Positions 14,064 through 24,585 of a DNA stretch of 43,538 bases are shown piece after piece. Location: IMG/VR virus record IMGVR_UViG_3300024520_000154, positions 1 to 43,538 of that record. One strand, written 5' to 3'. The notes under the pieces were generated by a model. It did no database searches and was not told the DNA's origin. It saw only the letters and a list, made by a program, of their open reading frames with translations. A program made the position numbers and the translations under genes. Position 1 is the first letter of the stretch. Each line of letters opens with the position of its first letter. Source of the stretch: a virus.

Positions 14064-17000
14064 TCATTCCCTCAACTCAGGATTAGGAAAGAGAAGGTTC
14101 GTCACCTTACCGCGGCGCTCGTCCGTCATCTGCCTGTATCCTTCTATTAGTTTACGATAAAATTGTGGCAACGGAACCCCACTTAAAAAACCTAATAGGT
14201 CACTCCACATGCGCATATGCGCATCGGTTATCTCACCTTTACGGGCACTCTTGATTGTTGCTTTGGTTGCGCTTGTCAGGATATCGAAACCACGAAACGC
14301 TGGAGTGTCCGAAACCGTTGACGGATAACCTTCGTCAGACATCCAGTAAACAGCGCCTGTCATGAACTCACGCAAGAACGGAACACCTATGAACTGGTAA
14401 GCTGCTAATGCCGACCCGTACTTGATCCAGTCGTCCTCATCTTCAAATGGAACGTCACCGCGCATCATGTCGATAAACATCATCATCGCCAGGGGCGCAC
14501 CGATACGGTCGATAATAAACTGGCGCAGGAACTTGCGAAAACCCTTCGTGCCCTCTGGCCCTTTGAGTGCCGCCAACCTGTACAGTTTGTTTCCGTTGCC
14601 GTATTTCATAGTGAAACCGGTGAACATATTGAACAGGGCATTGATTCCTTTACGGTCACGCTGGAACGTTGAGAAGTCAAACGGTGCCCGGCCTGAAGGC
14701 TGTGTAAATGCGATCAGCTTGTCAGCCTCGAGCACCAATTCCTCTTCGGTTATCAGGCGGTCTTCCTTTGTAGCCCTCTTCAGCGCATGATGGTACGCAC
14801 CCCACCACGCAGGGGTGACAGCAATTGAGTCAAACAGGCTGATAAACATCCACACGAAATGCTCGAGGATCCGACGACTCGGCCTGACCAGGGCAGGGAT
14901 CTTGCGCGACAACGCATTGACCATCCGGTCAAAATCATTGGTTGCAAAATATTCCTTCGCTCTGATCTGGGTGTCGATGTCAACCTTGTCACCGCGCCGG
15001 CGCATGTTGATCGACTTCTCGCGCATCTTCGTCCAAGCACCCCACGGGTTGCGGGCGTACTTAAACACGCCATGTGCCGTAGAGGCCCAGCTAAGTTCCC
15101 TGAATGCTGCTGAGAACGAGAACGGCTGTTTGACACCAACCTCAAAGTTGAGCCCCAGTGTGAACTTGCTCGACATCGACCGGCCAGTATTAATGATCCG
15201 CTCGATCTTGTCCCAATGCAGACGCTTCGGGTTTGCAGTCTCCTGAACCGACAGCAATATCTGGTCGTAGAATTCCTTGCCAAACTTGCGCTTGATCATG
15301 GTGCCGACAGTCTCTTTGGTTTCCTCGTTCAGCTTGCCCGTCTCGTCGGTCTGGAGTGGTGACACCTCGCCGAGCACAGACTGAAAATCCTGAAGGACTT
15401 CGGTATACGCGATGTACCTGATCACGGTAGAGATGTGTTCAGCGATGACACCCACGTCCAAACGGATAGGCCGACCACCGCTGCCCTTGCGATCTTTGAA
15501 CATCCCGTCATACGTTTTGACGTTCGGGTTGGCAACAAACTGGCGCTCATGGACAGTGTCCATAGCCTCCTGTGCCTCGCGATTTTTGTCCGTCATTGCC
15601 GATCGATCCATGTAGATAGGGGCATACCCACCACGCACAGTGATCGACTTGCCTTCGGTGTCTGAAGGCGTGACGTTAAACGGGACAGCCTCAACCTTCG
15701 TGGATGTCTGCCCGTTCACGCGCTTGTATGTTGAGCTGGCCTGAGGCCACAGCGAGTCAAGCCCGATCCAAACACCCTCGATCGCGCGCCAATCCTTTGT
15801 CGTTAATACAGATGTGATCTTGCTGAAGATCCGAGTGTTCACTTCAAAGTAATCAATCGTCTTGCCCGGGCGCCCAGGGTCAGGCTTTGTCTTCCACTTG
15901 CCCCAACCGTAACCACGCGCCAATGCATCAAGCTGGTAAGGGTTACCCATGTTCAATGCGACCATAATGATCTGGTCGAACGTCCAGCCCTTAACCTTCT
16001 TACCTGCCTTGTTGTCGATGTAGTCAACGCCCACGTCGATCCGCACCGGGTGTTTCCTGGACGAGTCGTCCAGTTGCTGCCAGTGTGGTGTCATGCGATG
16101 GGTGATATCCGCCAACAGGGTTTCATGTAGGAGCAGAGACAACTCAAGCTGGTCATATAGGAACGTCTCGGCAGGACCCTTCACGCCCTCAGGCCCAAGG
16201 TTGGTAAACCCATCGATCATCCTTATTCCGTGAAACAGGATCTGCTGGGTCGCCTCAAATTCTCGGTATGCCTGAAACATCGCAGCGTTGGCCTTTACCA
16301 GTTTTGATGTCCCTGGGTCGTCAGCGTCCAAGCCGATCAAATCCTTTACTGGGCGGATGGCATTCAGAATCAATTTCTTCAATGCTGTGCGGCGTATGGC
16401 GCCCTGCGCTACCTGATCCTTAAAAGCTTTCTTGCCGATCAACGACAGGAACTGAACCATGTTGGCAAGCTCACGAAATTCCTCGAGCGTCATTTCGCCG
16501 TAAGGCTTCTCGAAATTATCGTCAACCAGCTCAGGGCTGAACATCGACCCGCCCTGGCGCGTGGGATCAGTGACGCCGGCAAGGGTGGCAATAGGTGGGC
16601 GACCACTGTCTGGGTTGTCCTTGTATTTCTTTTTAGGGCCAAAGATAGAGAACCGATCGAGCACCTTCATCAGGTTGAGCAGGTATCCCTCTTGCAGCCG
16701 ACTCTTCTTGTTGGCCCTTGAATTCTTTATGTCACGGGTGGAATCCCGACGCATGCGCTCCAGCTTTTTCTTCTGTTCGCGTGATGCCTTGATCTTCTGC
16801 CGTGCGATCATCGCCTTCCGGTGCGCTTGCAAAGCCTTGGACAATATTTTAGCGCGCTCCTCGAGCGAACGCTCTTTGCCCTTGAGCCCCTTTGACAGCA
16901 GCTTCCTGAACACCGTCATGTTTCGCTTGAACTCGTTGATGAAAGTCCGGGTATTCATGACGCCACCAACGAGGGTTCCCTTTTCGTTGCGGATCTCCAT

Positions 17001-20000
17001 CGGCATGTTCTGCATCTGCTTGTCGGCAAGGAACCGGTAATTGGCCTCAGTCTCATTCATGACCGAGTCGGTACGACGACGAACGAAATCAGCCAACCTG
17101 TCCATCGCGCGCTGGAACCCCACGGTGTCAATGATCACCTCGTCAGCGGGGATGCTCTTCATGAACTCGGTGGTGCGTTGCTCAAGGATAGCCTTGATGA
17201 AATCTTTGCGGGTAGGTGCGTCAGATATGTTCAGCATCATGTCGTGCCCGTCATTGAAACCAAACGACAAGGCCACCTGGTTAATGTCCTGTCCGGGGAT
17301 GCTGACGCCAGGCTCAATCTTACTCGCAACAATGTCCTTGCCGTGGCGGCGCATCTCGGTGACCAGCTCACTGTCGGTTGACCGGTCAGTCTTTACCCGA
17401 GCCAGACGCGAATTGACGATCTCGTCGATCCGGGCCTTGCGGTTGGTCTTGATCTTCAGGCGCTTTGCCTTCTCTCTACTGACGCCCATCTCAACGAATT
17501 TTTTAACGTCGGTAACCTGTGCCGAATACATACTCTTTTCGTGGCGGATGCGAGACTCAGCTTCAGCCTTCAGTTCTTTCCGCAACTGAGGGATTGGCTT
17601 GCTTTCAGCTTTGCCTATCTCACGGTCAGCGACCTTTTCAGCTTCAGCAGTAACCTTCTTGCGCAACTCAGGAATACTGTCACGCTCGGTCACCTTGCCG
17701 TACAGCATCCCACCATTCTCAAGCAGGAACTGAATAGCCTGGTAGATGGGGGTGGCACTGGCTTTCGCTTCGGCCTCGATCGTCCACTGTTTGCGAAGCG
17801 CAGGCAACTGACCTTCACGCTCCAGCAGCAGGGCGCTCTTGCCCTCACGGATAGCCAGATCGATCAACGCATTGATCTCGTCCAGCTCCTGCTGCGTCAT
17901 GTCCAGCAACTGAGCTTCAGCCTCCGAGATGAAGTACTGTTTGTTTTCCATTACAGCCTGAGCCACCTCTTCACGCGAGGCCAACATGCGATCGAAAACA
18001 CCACGCACTTCGTCGTTCAGGTTGATGTCGAATCCAGCCGATCGCTCCAGACCAGCAAGACCATCCGTGTACACCGCCAGTAGCCATTCACTCAGGCGCT
18101 GAAAGGCACCCGACAACTGGATGCTGGGCGCCTTGCCCTCAAGTATGTAAGCTTCCCAGCTACGGGCAAAAAGCTCATGCTCTGCCTTGGTGATCGTGTT
18201 GCCATCGTGCTGGTCTTCACGACCCAGAAATTTCCTGATGACATTCCAGTCCTTTCGGAACTGCTCAGACGACTTGCCGGAATCCACCAGCATCCGCATT
18301 TCTTCCAAGAACACATGTGCCGCCTCATGCGACAACGTGGTCAGGTTGGCGTTCTCAAACATCTTGATCAGGTAGCCTTGGGTCACGATCCTGAAGGCAC
18401 CACGGGGCAAAGCCTCATATGCCGGTGCCCGCTCATCGAATCGTGCCCCTATGGGGCCACCAGGTTTGCCCAGAACGCTCTCGTCCAGATGCTCGGTTTG
18501 GAGCAATGTGATGTCCTCGCGCTGCGCCAGGGGCAGCAGGGGGGCGTGTATAGCCTCAACCAGAGAGGCAGGTATGCTGTTGCCCACCATCGTCTGCCCC
18601 AAGGTCTGGTCATCAGGCAATATCAGGGTGTCATCAAAGCCCATAAGGCGGGCCAATGCCCGGGGAGTCATGCGCTTTACGCGCCCATCCGGCAGCACCA
18701 GACGGTGGACTTGCTTGGGAGAGGCCACCACGGTGGGGGCAGGCTTGCCATTGAATGCCATAGACTTGAACCCGCCCATAGCCAACAGTGGGGTATCTAT
18801 GTTCGTGGGGTCAATGCCCGACTCGGCCATGTGTTTAAGGTTGGTGCCCGACAGGGCGGTGTCTTCCATTCCCTCGACTAGGTCCTCAATTTCATCAAAC
18901 CAGTTGACTGTGTCCCGCTTGGTCCCGGTGGGCTTAGGCGGCAACTCACCGAATCGCACCGCGCGAAGGAACCAGCGCCTACGACGGGTGTGACCACCAA
19001 AATCTGAGTCCTGATACACACCCTCGTCAAAGGTGTAACCCACCTCGCGCAGCGCATCACGAATGATGTCCACGGCACGGGTGTCCTTGGTCGTGAATTC
19101 TTCAACATTTTCGATCACAACCACGGGGGGTCTACGTGCCAGTATGTGGTCGGCAGTCGCTTGGGCAGTAACAAGATCCAACCGGCACAGTCCACCAACC
19201 TGATTGGCCCGACTGAAGGACTTGCATACCGGACTTGCGTGAAAGATGTCAGTCGCTTCCAGCTTGTTGTTGTCGATGTCCTGCACTCGGGCATTGATAC
19301 GGTTCAAGTCACCGGCATCAACGCGCGCCTGATGGATTTTCTCGTTGCTCTCCACCCCGAACACCGACAGGACCCTGTCTCCGAGCACATGCGACAACGC
19401 ATCCAGCCCTGCGAAGAAGGAACCCAGTGCTGCTGGTTTGGGTGCGTCAGCCTGGAGAAGTATGTTTGGGCTGGCGGGGTCAAAGGTGCCTTTATTGGCA
19501 ATCGCGGATTTTATTTGGCTGGACTTAAAGGCAACAATCTCTTCTGTGCCACCAAAAGAATCAGAACCGATCACCCCATCAAATCCCGCTGATTCGATAA
19601 ATTTAACAATGACGCTGTTTTGATACGGAGGGATTCCACTGCTTATATTGTTTGTTTCATTCATATAGTCGGAAATTGCATCAACTGCACTATCAGCACC
19701 AACCTCCCTTATGGTTTCGTCTACAGTTTCCTCGCGAAAGTCAACTTCCTCAAGGGCAAGTCGAGCGTCAGACTCCCCCATAAGAAGGACAACGTCTTCA
19801 ATATCTCCCGGAGCACCAAAGTATGGGTTTTTTATCCTTACAAAGGCGGGGATTGTTCGTCCACCGGCTCCACCAAAATCACCGGTCCTGGGCTTGTTAG
19901 AGAAAAAGAAGCCCTCTGGAGATTTCTCGCGAGAAAATTCAGTGAAGCCTTCCCTCGCCACATGAAAAACTAGGCGAGGGTTCCCTTTGGGGTCTGTGAT

Positions 20001-22343
20001 CTTAGACCCCCTAAAAAACTTTTTGAATGCAGGGGTATTGATCTGATCGCTGGCATCGTCAGCTTGCAACTGCGTTTGGGTGGCGCCGGGCACACCCTCG
20101 ATCTCGTTCTTTTTCAGTTGAAGATCGGCCAGTATACGCCGACCGTTCTCGCGCATCTTTTCCACCCGCGCAATCTCAGCCCGCTGCGTGTCAGCAGCCT
20201 CTTTAGTTAGGGACGGTATACGCTCAGGCAGTGGGATAAGGCGCACGGTGCCGTCACCGAACGACTCCACCCCCGACCCCTCAACAGCGATGAAGTCCTG
20301 ACCTTCAGCCAGCTCGACCTGCTCCAGGTTCTCAACAGCAGTACGTTCGCCACTGGTTGCCGCTTTAAATGCAGCCTCAGATTCAGCCCTGGTGCCGGGC
20401 TCAATAAATATGCGCTTCAGGGTTTCATCAAACGATAACCCCTCCACAGCCAGGCGCCGAGCAACTGCATCGATTATCTCAATGTTGGTGTCGGCAAACT
20501 CTTCAAACGTCAAGCCCTTGCCCAGTATCTGGCCCGACAGGTTCTTCGACTCTTTAGCGGCAGCGATAAGGTCTTTGCGCAAACGTTGCAACTGAACCTG
20601 ATATGCATTCTCGTCGCCGACCACTTCCTCAACCACAGCAAGGCGCTCATCAATACCCTCGATCAGGGTTTCTGTGGTGTCGTTGGCGTCGGTAGTCCTT
20701 GACCCTGGGGTGCTGTCAGCGTCAATCAGCAGATCAGCCTTCTCCCTATCCATTGCAGCAACGACTTCGGATGCAGACACCGTATGTGAATACCCGTACC
20801 GTGCGGCCTCTTTCACCATCTCTCGGTCATATCCGATAGCCTCAAGCGCCTCAGGCATGCCCTCGACCTCTTCAGACAGCACCAACAGGTCGTCACCATG
20901 CAGTTGCAGCACCTCGTCCACGCCAACGCTCTGAAGGAAAAACTTAAAGAACGTCGGGCTTTTCTCCTTGGCCCCACTCTTTTCGGCAGCCTCGGTGACC
21001 TTCTTCAGCTTGTCGCGCTTGATCTCATTTTTTCTTGCGTCCCTGACCATCAAGGGAACGTTCACGGTTGTTGCCGTGACATGCATCCCCCCAAACCCAC
21101 TGAGAGTCTTCTGGATTACAGCGAGGGTCCGATCCCCCAGTGGCGTCTTTTCACTGACATCCTCTTCGCCAAATTCAGGGTCAAGGAATTGCAAAAACTC
21201 GCTGGCACCTGTCGGGGTCAACTCCTGAGTAACTTCGCCACCAAGCTCAAAGGCTCCACCCTCAAGGGACTCGCGCCCAAACTGCATGAACATGTCGAAC
21301 AGCTTTTTGTTCTTGGTCATTTCCTTGCGGAGCAATCTTGTGATCTGACGCGAGGTCAACTCTCTCGCGCCTGGAAACATTCTTGCGATGGCGCCCGCGC
21401 TCATAGTTTCAAGCCCGGCATTAAGCAAGCCAACTCCATATGAGGCCCAACGCACAGACTGCTCGTCCAGCTTGTTGCCGTCGATGTCTTTAATTTCGCT
21501 CAATTCTAGAAACGCATGACCGGCCTCAAGCCAGAACGAAAACCGAGCGAATCCACCGGCAAGGCCAATGCCTGTTCCCGTAAGAGCCCCTGCTGGACCC
21601 CCAGTTAGAAACCCTGCTCCAGCGCCAATGCCAATAAATGGTAAGGCTTCTTTGCCACCATAAGCCATCTGCACTGCGAATTCAGTCGTTGACGCGAAGA
21701 TGAAATCCAGAGGATCGTCAGGCTCCTCGAAATTCTCCCACTTGTCGTTGGCCCATTTGATGTATGCCTTCGCCTCGTCAACCTGCTCACCGTTCAACAA
21801 TGCAGCGCCGGCATAACCGGTGCCGATCGTCAACTCAAGTGTGCGCTCAAGCGATTCGGAAATGCTGTCAATCACACCCTCGGTCGGATTCTTTAGAGCG
21901 TCCGTTCGGCGTTGCTCTGTGGACTCAAGCCCTTCGAGCGCGACATCCTTGGCAATCACCGAATCAGGCGACAATGTCTCCATTTCCGCCAACCGGGCGA
22001 TGTCCTCAAAAGACTTCAGTGCCGACGCTTCATATTCAGATAGCGCGACTGCATGCCCCGGAGACTGACCAAAGAACTTCGTCAGCATCGGGTGCGTGTC
22101 AGCGAACGCGCGCAAATCCTCGAGCGTCTGAGCTTTCTTCGCTTCTTCAGGCAGTGCTCGGGCAACCGAGATCGGCAGTCCTGTGCGCTGTGACAGATTG
22201 ATCGCGCCCAGGTATGACGACGAAGTCAGCCCCTGCGCGTTCGCGCTGTTGTACTGCGCAGTCAGTGTTTGCGTCGGAGTCGGTGGCTTCTTCTGCCGGG
22301 GAGTGGTGGACGGTGTCTGTTCAACACCTGGAACGTCAGCCAT
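14064..22343 (-). CDS. Giant polyvalent virion-type protein (ART-like, C5 methyltransferase, zincin)
   Basis: 2759 residues in one frame. N terminus: helical, with a Gly-rich hydrophobic stretch at 234-270 that could insert in a membrane. About 772-960: an ADP-ribosyltransferase of polyvalent-protein type (GSKITDPKGNPRLVFHV, EGFFFSN, VRIKNPYF, EEIVAFKSSQIKSA, FDPASPNILLQ). About 970-1270: a C5 cytosine methyltransferase with motif I SFFAGLDAL (about 975), catalytic C1040 in SPVCKSFS, motif VI ENV (1078-1080), motif VIII TRRRRW (about 1120) and motif X GNSIP (about 1256). Zincin motif HEAAH at 1339-1343. Long charged coiled coils from about 1450 to 1900. C-terminal region about 2500-2640 (FTQPSGRAPFDFSTFQRDRKG) resembles LPD38-type domains of polyvalent proteins. 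It occupies the place of T7 gp16, so ejection into the host is likely. Motif IV reads PVCK rather than PPCQ. Confidence 0.88.
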   Translation of the reverse strand: MADVPGVEQTPSTTPRQKKPPTPTQTLTAQYNSANAQGLTSSSYLGAINLSQRTGLPISVARALPEEAKKAQTLEDLRAFADTHPMLTKFFGQSPGHAVALSEYEASALKSFEDIARLAEMETLSPDSVIAKDVALEGLESTEQRRTDALKNPTEGVIDSISESLERTLELTIGTGYAGAALLNGEQVDEAKAYIKWANDKWENFEEPDDPLDFIFASTTEFAVQMAYGGKEALPFIGIGAGAGFLTGGPAGALTGTGIGLAGGFARFSFWLEAGHAFLELSEIKDIDGNKLDEQSVRWASYGVGLLNAGLETMSAGAIARMFPGARELTSRQITRLLRKEMTKNKKLFDMFMQFGRESLEGGAFELGGEVTQELTPTGASEFLQFLDPEFGEEDVSEKTPLGDRTLAVIQKTLSGFGGMHVTATTVNVPLMVRDARKNEIKRDKLKKVTEAAEKSGAKEKSPTFFKFFLQSVGVDEVLQLHGDDLLVLSEEVEGMPEALEAIGYDREMVKEAARYGYSHTVSASEVVAAMDREKADLLIDADSTPGSRTTDANDTTETLIEGIDERLAVVEEVVGDENAYQVQLQRLRKDLIAAAKESKNLSGQILGKGLTFEEFADTNIEIIDAVARRLAVEGLSFDETLKRIFIEPGTRAESEAAFKAATSGERTAVENLEQVELAEGQDFIAVEGSGVESFGDGTVRLIPLPERIPSLTKEAADTQRAEIARVEKMRENGRRILADLQLKKNEIEGVPGATQTQLQADDASDQINTPAFKKFFRGSKITDPKGNPRLVFHVAREGFTEFSREKSPEGFFFSNKPRTGDFGGAGGRTIPAFVRIKNPYFGAPGDIEDVVLLMGESDARLALEEVDFREETVDETIREVGADSAVDAISDYMNETNNISSGIPPYQNSVIVKFIESAGFDGVIGSDSFGGTEEIVAFKSSQIKSAIANKGTFDPASPNILLQADAPKPAALGSFFAGLDALSHVLGDRVLSVFGVESNEKIHQARVDAGDLNRINARVQDIDNNKLEATDIFHASPVCKSFSRANQVGGLCRLDLVTAQATADHILARRPPVVVIENVEEFTTKDTRAVDIIRDALREVGYTFDEGVYQDSDFGGHTRRRRWFLRAVRFGELPPKPTGTKRDTVNWFDEIEDLVEGMEDTALSGTNLKHMAESGIDPTNIDTPLLAMGGFKSMAFNGKPAPTVVASPKQVHRLVLPDGRVKRMTPRALARLMGFDDTLILPDDQTLGQTMVGNSIPASLVEAIHAPLLPLAQREDITLLQTEHLDESVLGKPGGPIGARFDERAPAYEALPRGAFRIVTQGYLIKMFENANLTTLSHEAAHVFLEEMRMLVDSGKSSEQFRKDWNVIRKFLGREDQHDGNTITKAEHELFARSWEAYILEGKAPSIQLSGAFQRLSEWLLAVYTDGLAGLERSAGFDINLNDEVRGVFDRMLASREEVAQAVMENKQYFISEAEAQLLDMTQQELDEINALIDLAIREGKSALLLEREGQLPALRKQWTIEAEAKASATPIYQAIQFLLENGGMLYGKVTERDSIPELRKKVTAEAEKVADREIGKAESKPIPQLRKELKAEAESRIRHEKSMYSAQVTDVKKFVEMGVSREKAKRLKIKTNRKARIDEIVNSRLARVKTDRSTDSELVTEMRRHGKDIVASKIEPGVSIPGQDINQVALSFGFNDGHDMMLNISDAPTRKDFIKAILEQRTTEFMKSIPADEVIIDTVGFQRAMDRLADFVRRRTDSVMNETEANYRFLADKQMQNMPMEIRNEKGTLVGGVMNTRTFINEFKRNMTVFRKLLSKGLKGKERSLEERAKILSKALQAHRKAMIARQKIKASREQKKKLERMRRDSTRDIKNSRANKKSRLQEGYLLNLMKVLDRFSIFGPKKKYKDNPDSGRPPIATLAGVTDPTRQGGSMFSPELVDDNFEKPYGEMTLEEFRELANMVQFLSLIGKKAFKDQVAQGAIRRTALKKLILNAIRPVKDLIGLDADDPGTSKLVKANAAMFQAYREFEATQQILFHGIRMIDGFTNLGPEGVKGPAETFLYDQLELSLLLHETLLADITHRMTPHWQQLDDSSRKHPVRIDVGVDYIDNKAGKKVKGWTFDQIIMVALNMGNPYQLDALARGYGWGKWKTKPDPGRPGKTIDYFEVNTRIFSKITSVLTTKDWRAIEGVWIGLDSLWPQASSTYKRVNGQTSTKVEAVPFNVTPSDTEGKSITVRGGYAPIYMDRSAMTDKNREAQEAMDTVHERQFVANPNVKTYDGMFKDRKGSGGRPIRLDVGVIAEHISTVIRYIAYTEVLQDFQSVLGEVSPLQTDETGKLNEETKETVGTMIKRKFGKEFYDQILLSVQETANPKRLHWDKIERIINTGRSMSSKFTLGLNFEVGVKQPFSFSAAFRELSWASTAHGVFKYARNPWGAWTKMREKSINMRRRGDKVDIDTQIRAKEYFATNDFDRMVNALSRKIPALVRPSRRILEHFVWMFISLFDSIAVTPAWWGAYHHALKRATKEDRLITEEELVLEADKLIAFTQPSGRAPFDFSTFQRDRKGINALFNMFTGFTMKYGNGNKLYRLAALKGPEGTKGFRKFLRQFIIDRIGAPLAMMMFIDMMRGDVPFEDEDDWIKYGSALAAYQFIGVPFLREFMTGAVYWMSDEGYPSTVSDTPAFRGFDILTSATKATIKSARKGEITDAHMRMWSDLLGFLSGVPLPQFYRKLIEGYRQMTDERRGKVTNLLFPNPELRE

Positions 22344-22346
22344 TAA

Positions 22347-24584
22347 TTACCTCCTCCCCTTAACAGGCTTGCCGCGCCCATCACCCGGGCGACGTTTTTT
22401 CGGCTTGGCAGGCAACTGGTCCGTTGTGGCAGAAATCTCTTCGTTGCTCCAGTCGAAATAAGCCTCAAGCGCCTCAACCCATCGGGGATCCCACTTTGAC
22501 GCATGGTTGTATCCAGCCCACTCGGATCGCAATTCGCCCTTGGTCTTAAACTCAGCGAACAGGTCAAGCGCCACGTCATCAATAGTGAACACACCTTCGT
22601 CAAAGATAATCATCTCTGGCTCGGGCACGTTATTGGTGGAGTACGATTTCTCGCGCGCCTGCAATTCCTCGTTGTCTTCACCCAGGCGACCATGCAGATC
22701 AAACATAACCTGACGCATAGGGCCAAGGTTTTCTCTGTCCAGCTCACCGTTCAAAGCCTTCTGCACCTGACCGTCACCCTCGATTGAATGCATCAAAAGC
22801 TCTGCCGGTTCGGTTCGCATTTCTGATTTCAGGAACGTCACACCACGGTTGAATTCATTCAACTGCTCCTGTGACCAGCCGTAGGCGTCACGGTTGCTGA
22901 TGACCGAGTTGGTGTACATGTCCACTATTTCCTCGTCGGTCAGCCCCAACCCTTCAATATCGGATTTGAACTCACCCGGAATATCTTCCAGATCAATATC
23001 AAGATCCTGAATCGTTTCGTCGTTAAAGCGCCGCTCAAGGATGCTGTCACTTGCACCACCCAGTCGCATCTCAAACATGATCGTCGCCATCTCGGGCGGT
23101 ATCAGTGGACGCTGATGAACACCGCGCTCTTCAGCGTGGATGCGTTTGATTAAATCATTTTGCAGTGCAGGGGTCAGGTCATCCCACTCAAAACCGCCAT
23201 CGCCCATTTGGATGTCAAACTCGGCCTTGATTGTTGAGTTCTTACTGAACATGTCCAACCCGTTCTCGCGCACTTCTTTCGCGTCATTGAGCAGGCTCGT
23301 CAACTGAGTGCCATGCAGGTGGCGCCTGTCAGCCAACATCGTGATCTTCGCAATGTCTGAGTTGCCGTCACTATCCGAAACCAAAGGATCCCCGTTAAAG
23401 ATCAACTCCTGAATTGAAGCAGTCTCAATTCGGCTGGCATTGGTGACTTTCGCCAACCCGAATATCCGCTCATAAGCCCCGACCATTGCCTCGTAGATCT
23501 CCTGGTCACCGGCAGTGTTGAATTGATTAATGAACTGACGACCTTCGGTCTGGCCGATAAAAGGGTTCTTCGCCAGCTCTTCAAGCTGTTGCGTAGCCCT
23601 GATCGTGTTGCGCTCAATCTCAGCCTTCACTTTGCGGTCGCCGTCTTTGACGATGTCATCCAGCGACTGCTGCAAAGCCTCGCGCAGCGGTCCAGGTTCA
23701 GGCGCCAGATCAAGAATTGTCTCTTCACCCAACGACCGAGCACCAGCCACATCCAACGTGGAATCCATAGGCCCAAGCGCAGACGCCAGCTCAGAGGTCA
23801 GCGTCACCACCTGAGCATTAAATTTACTGTCCTTGATCCGCTGATCCAGAAGCACCAGCTTGTCTTCCGGCAACAGGTCGCGCATCTCTTCGGTCAGTGT
23901 CTGCTCGGCCCAGTCGGTGCGCCCAATTTTAAGCTGGGTGTCCACCGCTGTCAGAATGTCATTCACGCGCGCCTCGTCATACAGCGTGTTCGCAGCTTCG
24001 ACCGTCATCTCTTTTGCTGTGGCGAACTGAGCCACCCCCCGCACCCGGGCCGACAGGACGCTGTCGAAGGTGGACGGACTGGGGTTCCTGAGCAAGCGGT
24101 CGGTCAGGCGCTTCTGTGAAATCTGGAACTGCTGGGTGGTAAACGTCTCATTGCGCTTTTCCGATCGATCCATCACATCGCGATCAACCTCGCGCGTCCG
24201 TGGACGCTCAAACCCCTCGGTGAACCCGTCACGCATACGCTCAGGCAACTGATCCCTGATGCGCATCCGCTCAGTTTCAAAATTCTCACGGTGCTCGGCC
24301 TCAAGCTCGTTGTAGCGCGCGTTGTCCGTGCCGTCAGGAATGTTGGCGATCTCAGCATTCATGACATCGACAGCATCCTCGTAATCATTTTGCGCTTTCA
24401 GGCCAGTGCTGTGGTCGGACTTCGCCTGCTCTTTTGCAGCAATCTTTGCAAAGCCCTCACCCAAGCTGGCGATCTGACGACCGACACCGGCACCCAAGTC
24501 ATCTGCTGACGGACCACCACGAAGACGGCCGGCGTTTAAAGCGCCAGTCTGAACCTGAGGACGGAAGGTTGGAATTTTTGCCAT
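22347..24584 (-). CDS. Internal virion (core) protein, T7 gp15-position
   Basis: A 745-residue, largely helical, acidic protein with a Lys/Arg/Pro-rich C-terminal tail (PAKPKKRRPGDGRGKPVKGRR). The N terminus (FRPQVQTGALNAGRLRGGPSADDLGAGVGRQIASLGEGFAKIAA) is typical of podoviral core proteins encoded after gp14-like genes. No catalytic motif is seen. It lies between the small gp14-like gene and the giant protein with 1-3 bp gaps, in the T7 order gp14-gp15-gp16. A role in forming the ejection conduit is inferred from position. Confidence 0.75.
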   Translation of the reverse strand: MAKIPTFRPQVQTGALNAGRLRGGPSADDLGAGVGRQIASLGEGFAKIAAKEQAKSDHSTGLKAQNDYEDAVDVMNAEIANIPDGTDNARYNELEAEHRENFETERMRIRDQLPERMRDGFTEGFERPRTREVDRDVMDRSEKRNETFTTQQFQISQKRLTDRLLRNPSPSTFDSVLSARVRGVAQFATAKEMTVEAANTLYDEARVNDILTAVDTQLKIGRTDWAEQTLTEEMRDLLPEDKLVLLDQRIKDSKFNAQVVTLTSELASALGPMDSTLDVAGARSLGEETILDLAPEPGPLREALQQSLDDIVKDGDRKVKAEIERNTIRATQQLEELAKNPFIGQTEGRQFINQFNTAGDQEIYEAMVGAYERIFGLAKVTNASRIETASIQELIFNGDPLVSDSDGNSDIAKITMLADRRHLHGTQLTSLLNDAKEVRENGLDMFSKNSTIKAEFDIQMGDGGFEWDDLTPALQNDLIKRIHAEERGVHQRPLIPPEMATIMFEMRLGGASDSILERRFNDETIQDLDIDLEDIPGEFKSDIEGLGLTDEEIVDMYTNSVISNRDAYGWSQEQLNEFNRGVTFLKSEMRTEPAELLMHSIEGDGQVQKALNGELDRENLGPMRQVMFDLHGRLGEDNEELQAREKSYSTNNVPEPEMIIFDEGVFTIDDVALDLFAEFKTKGELRSEWAGYNHASKWDPRWVEALEAYFDWSNEEISATTDQLPAKPKKRRPGDGRGKPVKGRR

Positions 24585-24585
24585 A

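Noticed and set aside
14064-14800. Possible diversity-generating retroelement, as in BPP-1
   Set aside because: Head genes match BPP-1 relatives, but no reverse transcriptase frame and no template/variable repeat pair was seen anywhere in the window.
18177-18881. Long plus-strand open frames opposite the giant gene (also near 20898-21443 and 17541-18083)
   Set aside because: They are antisense shadows of the 2759-residue frame, with no ribosome sites and atypical protein composition.
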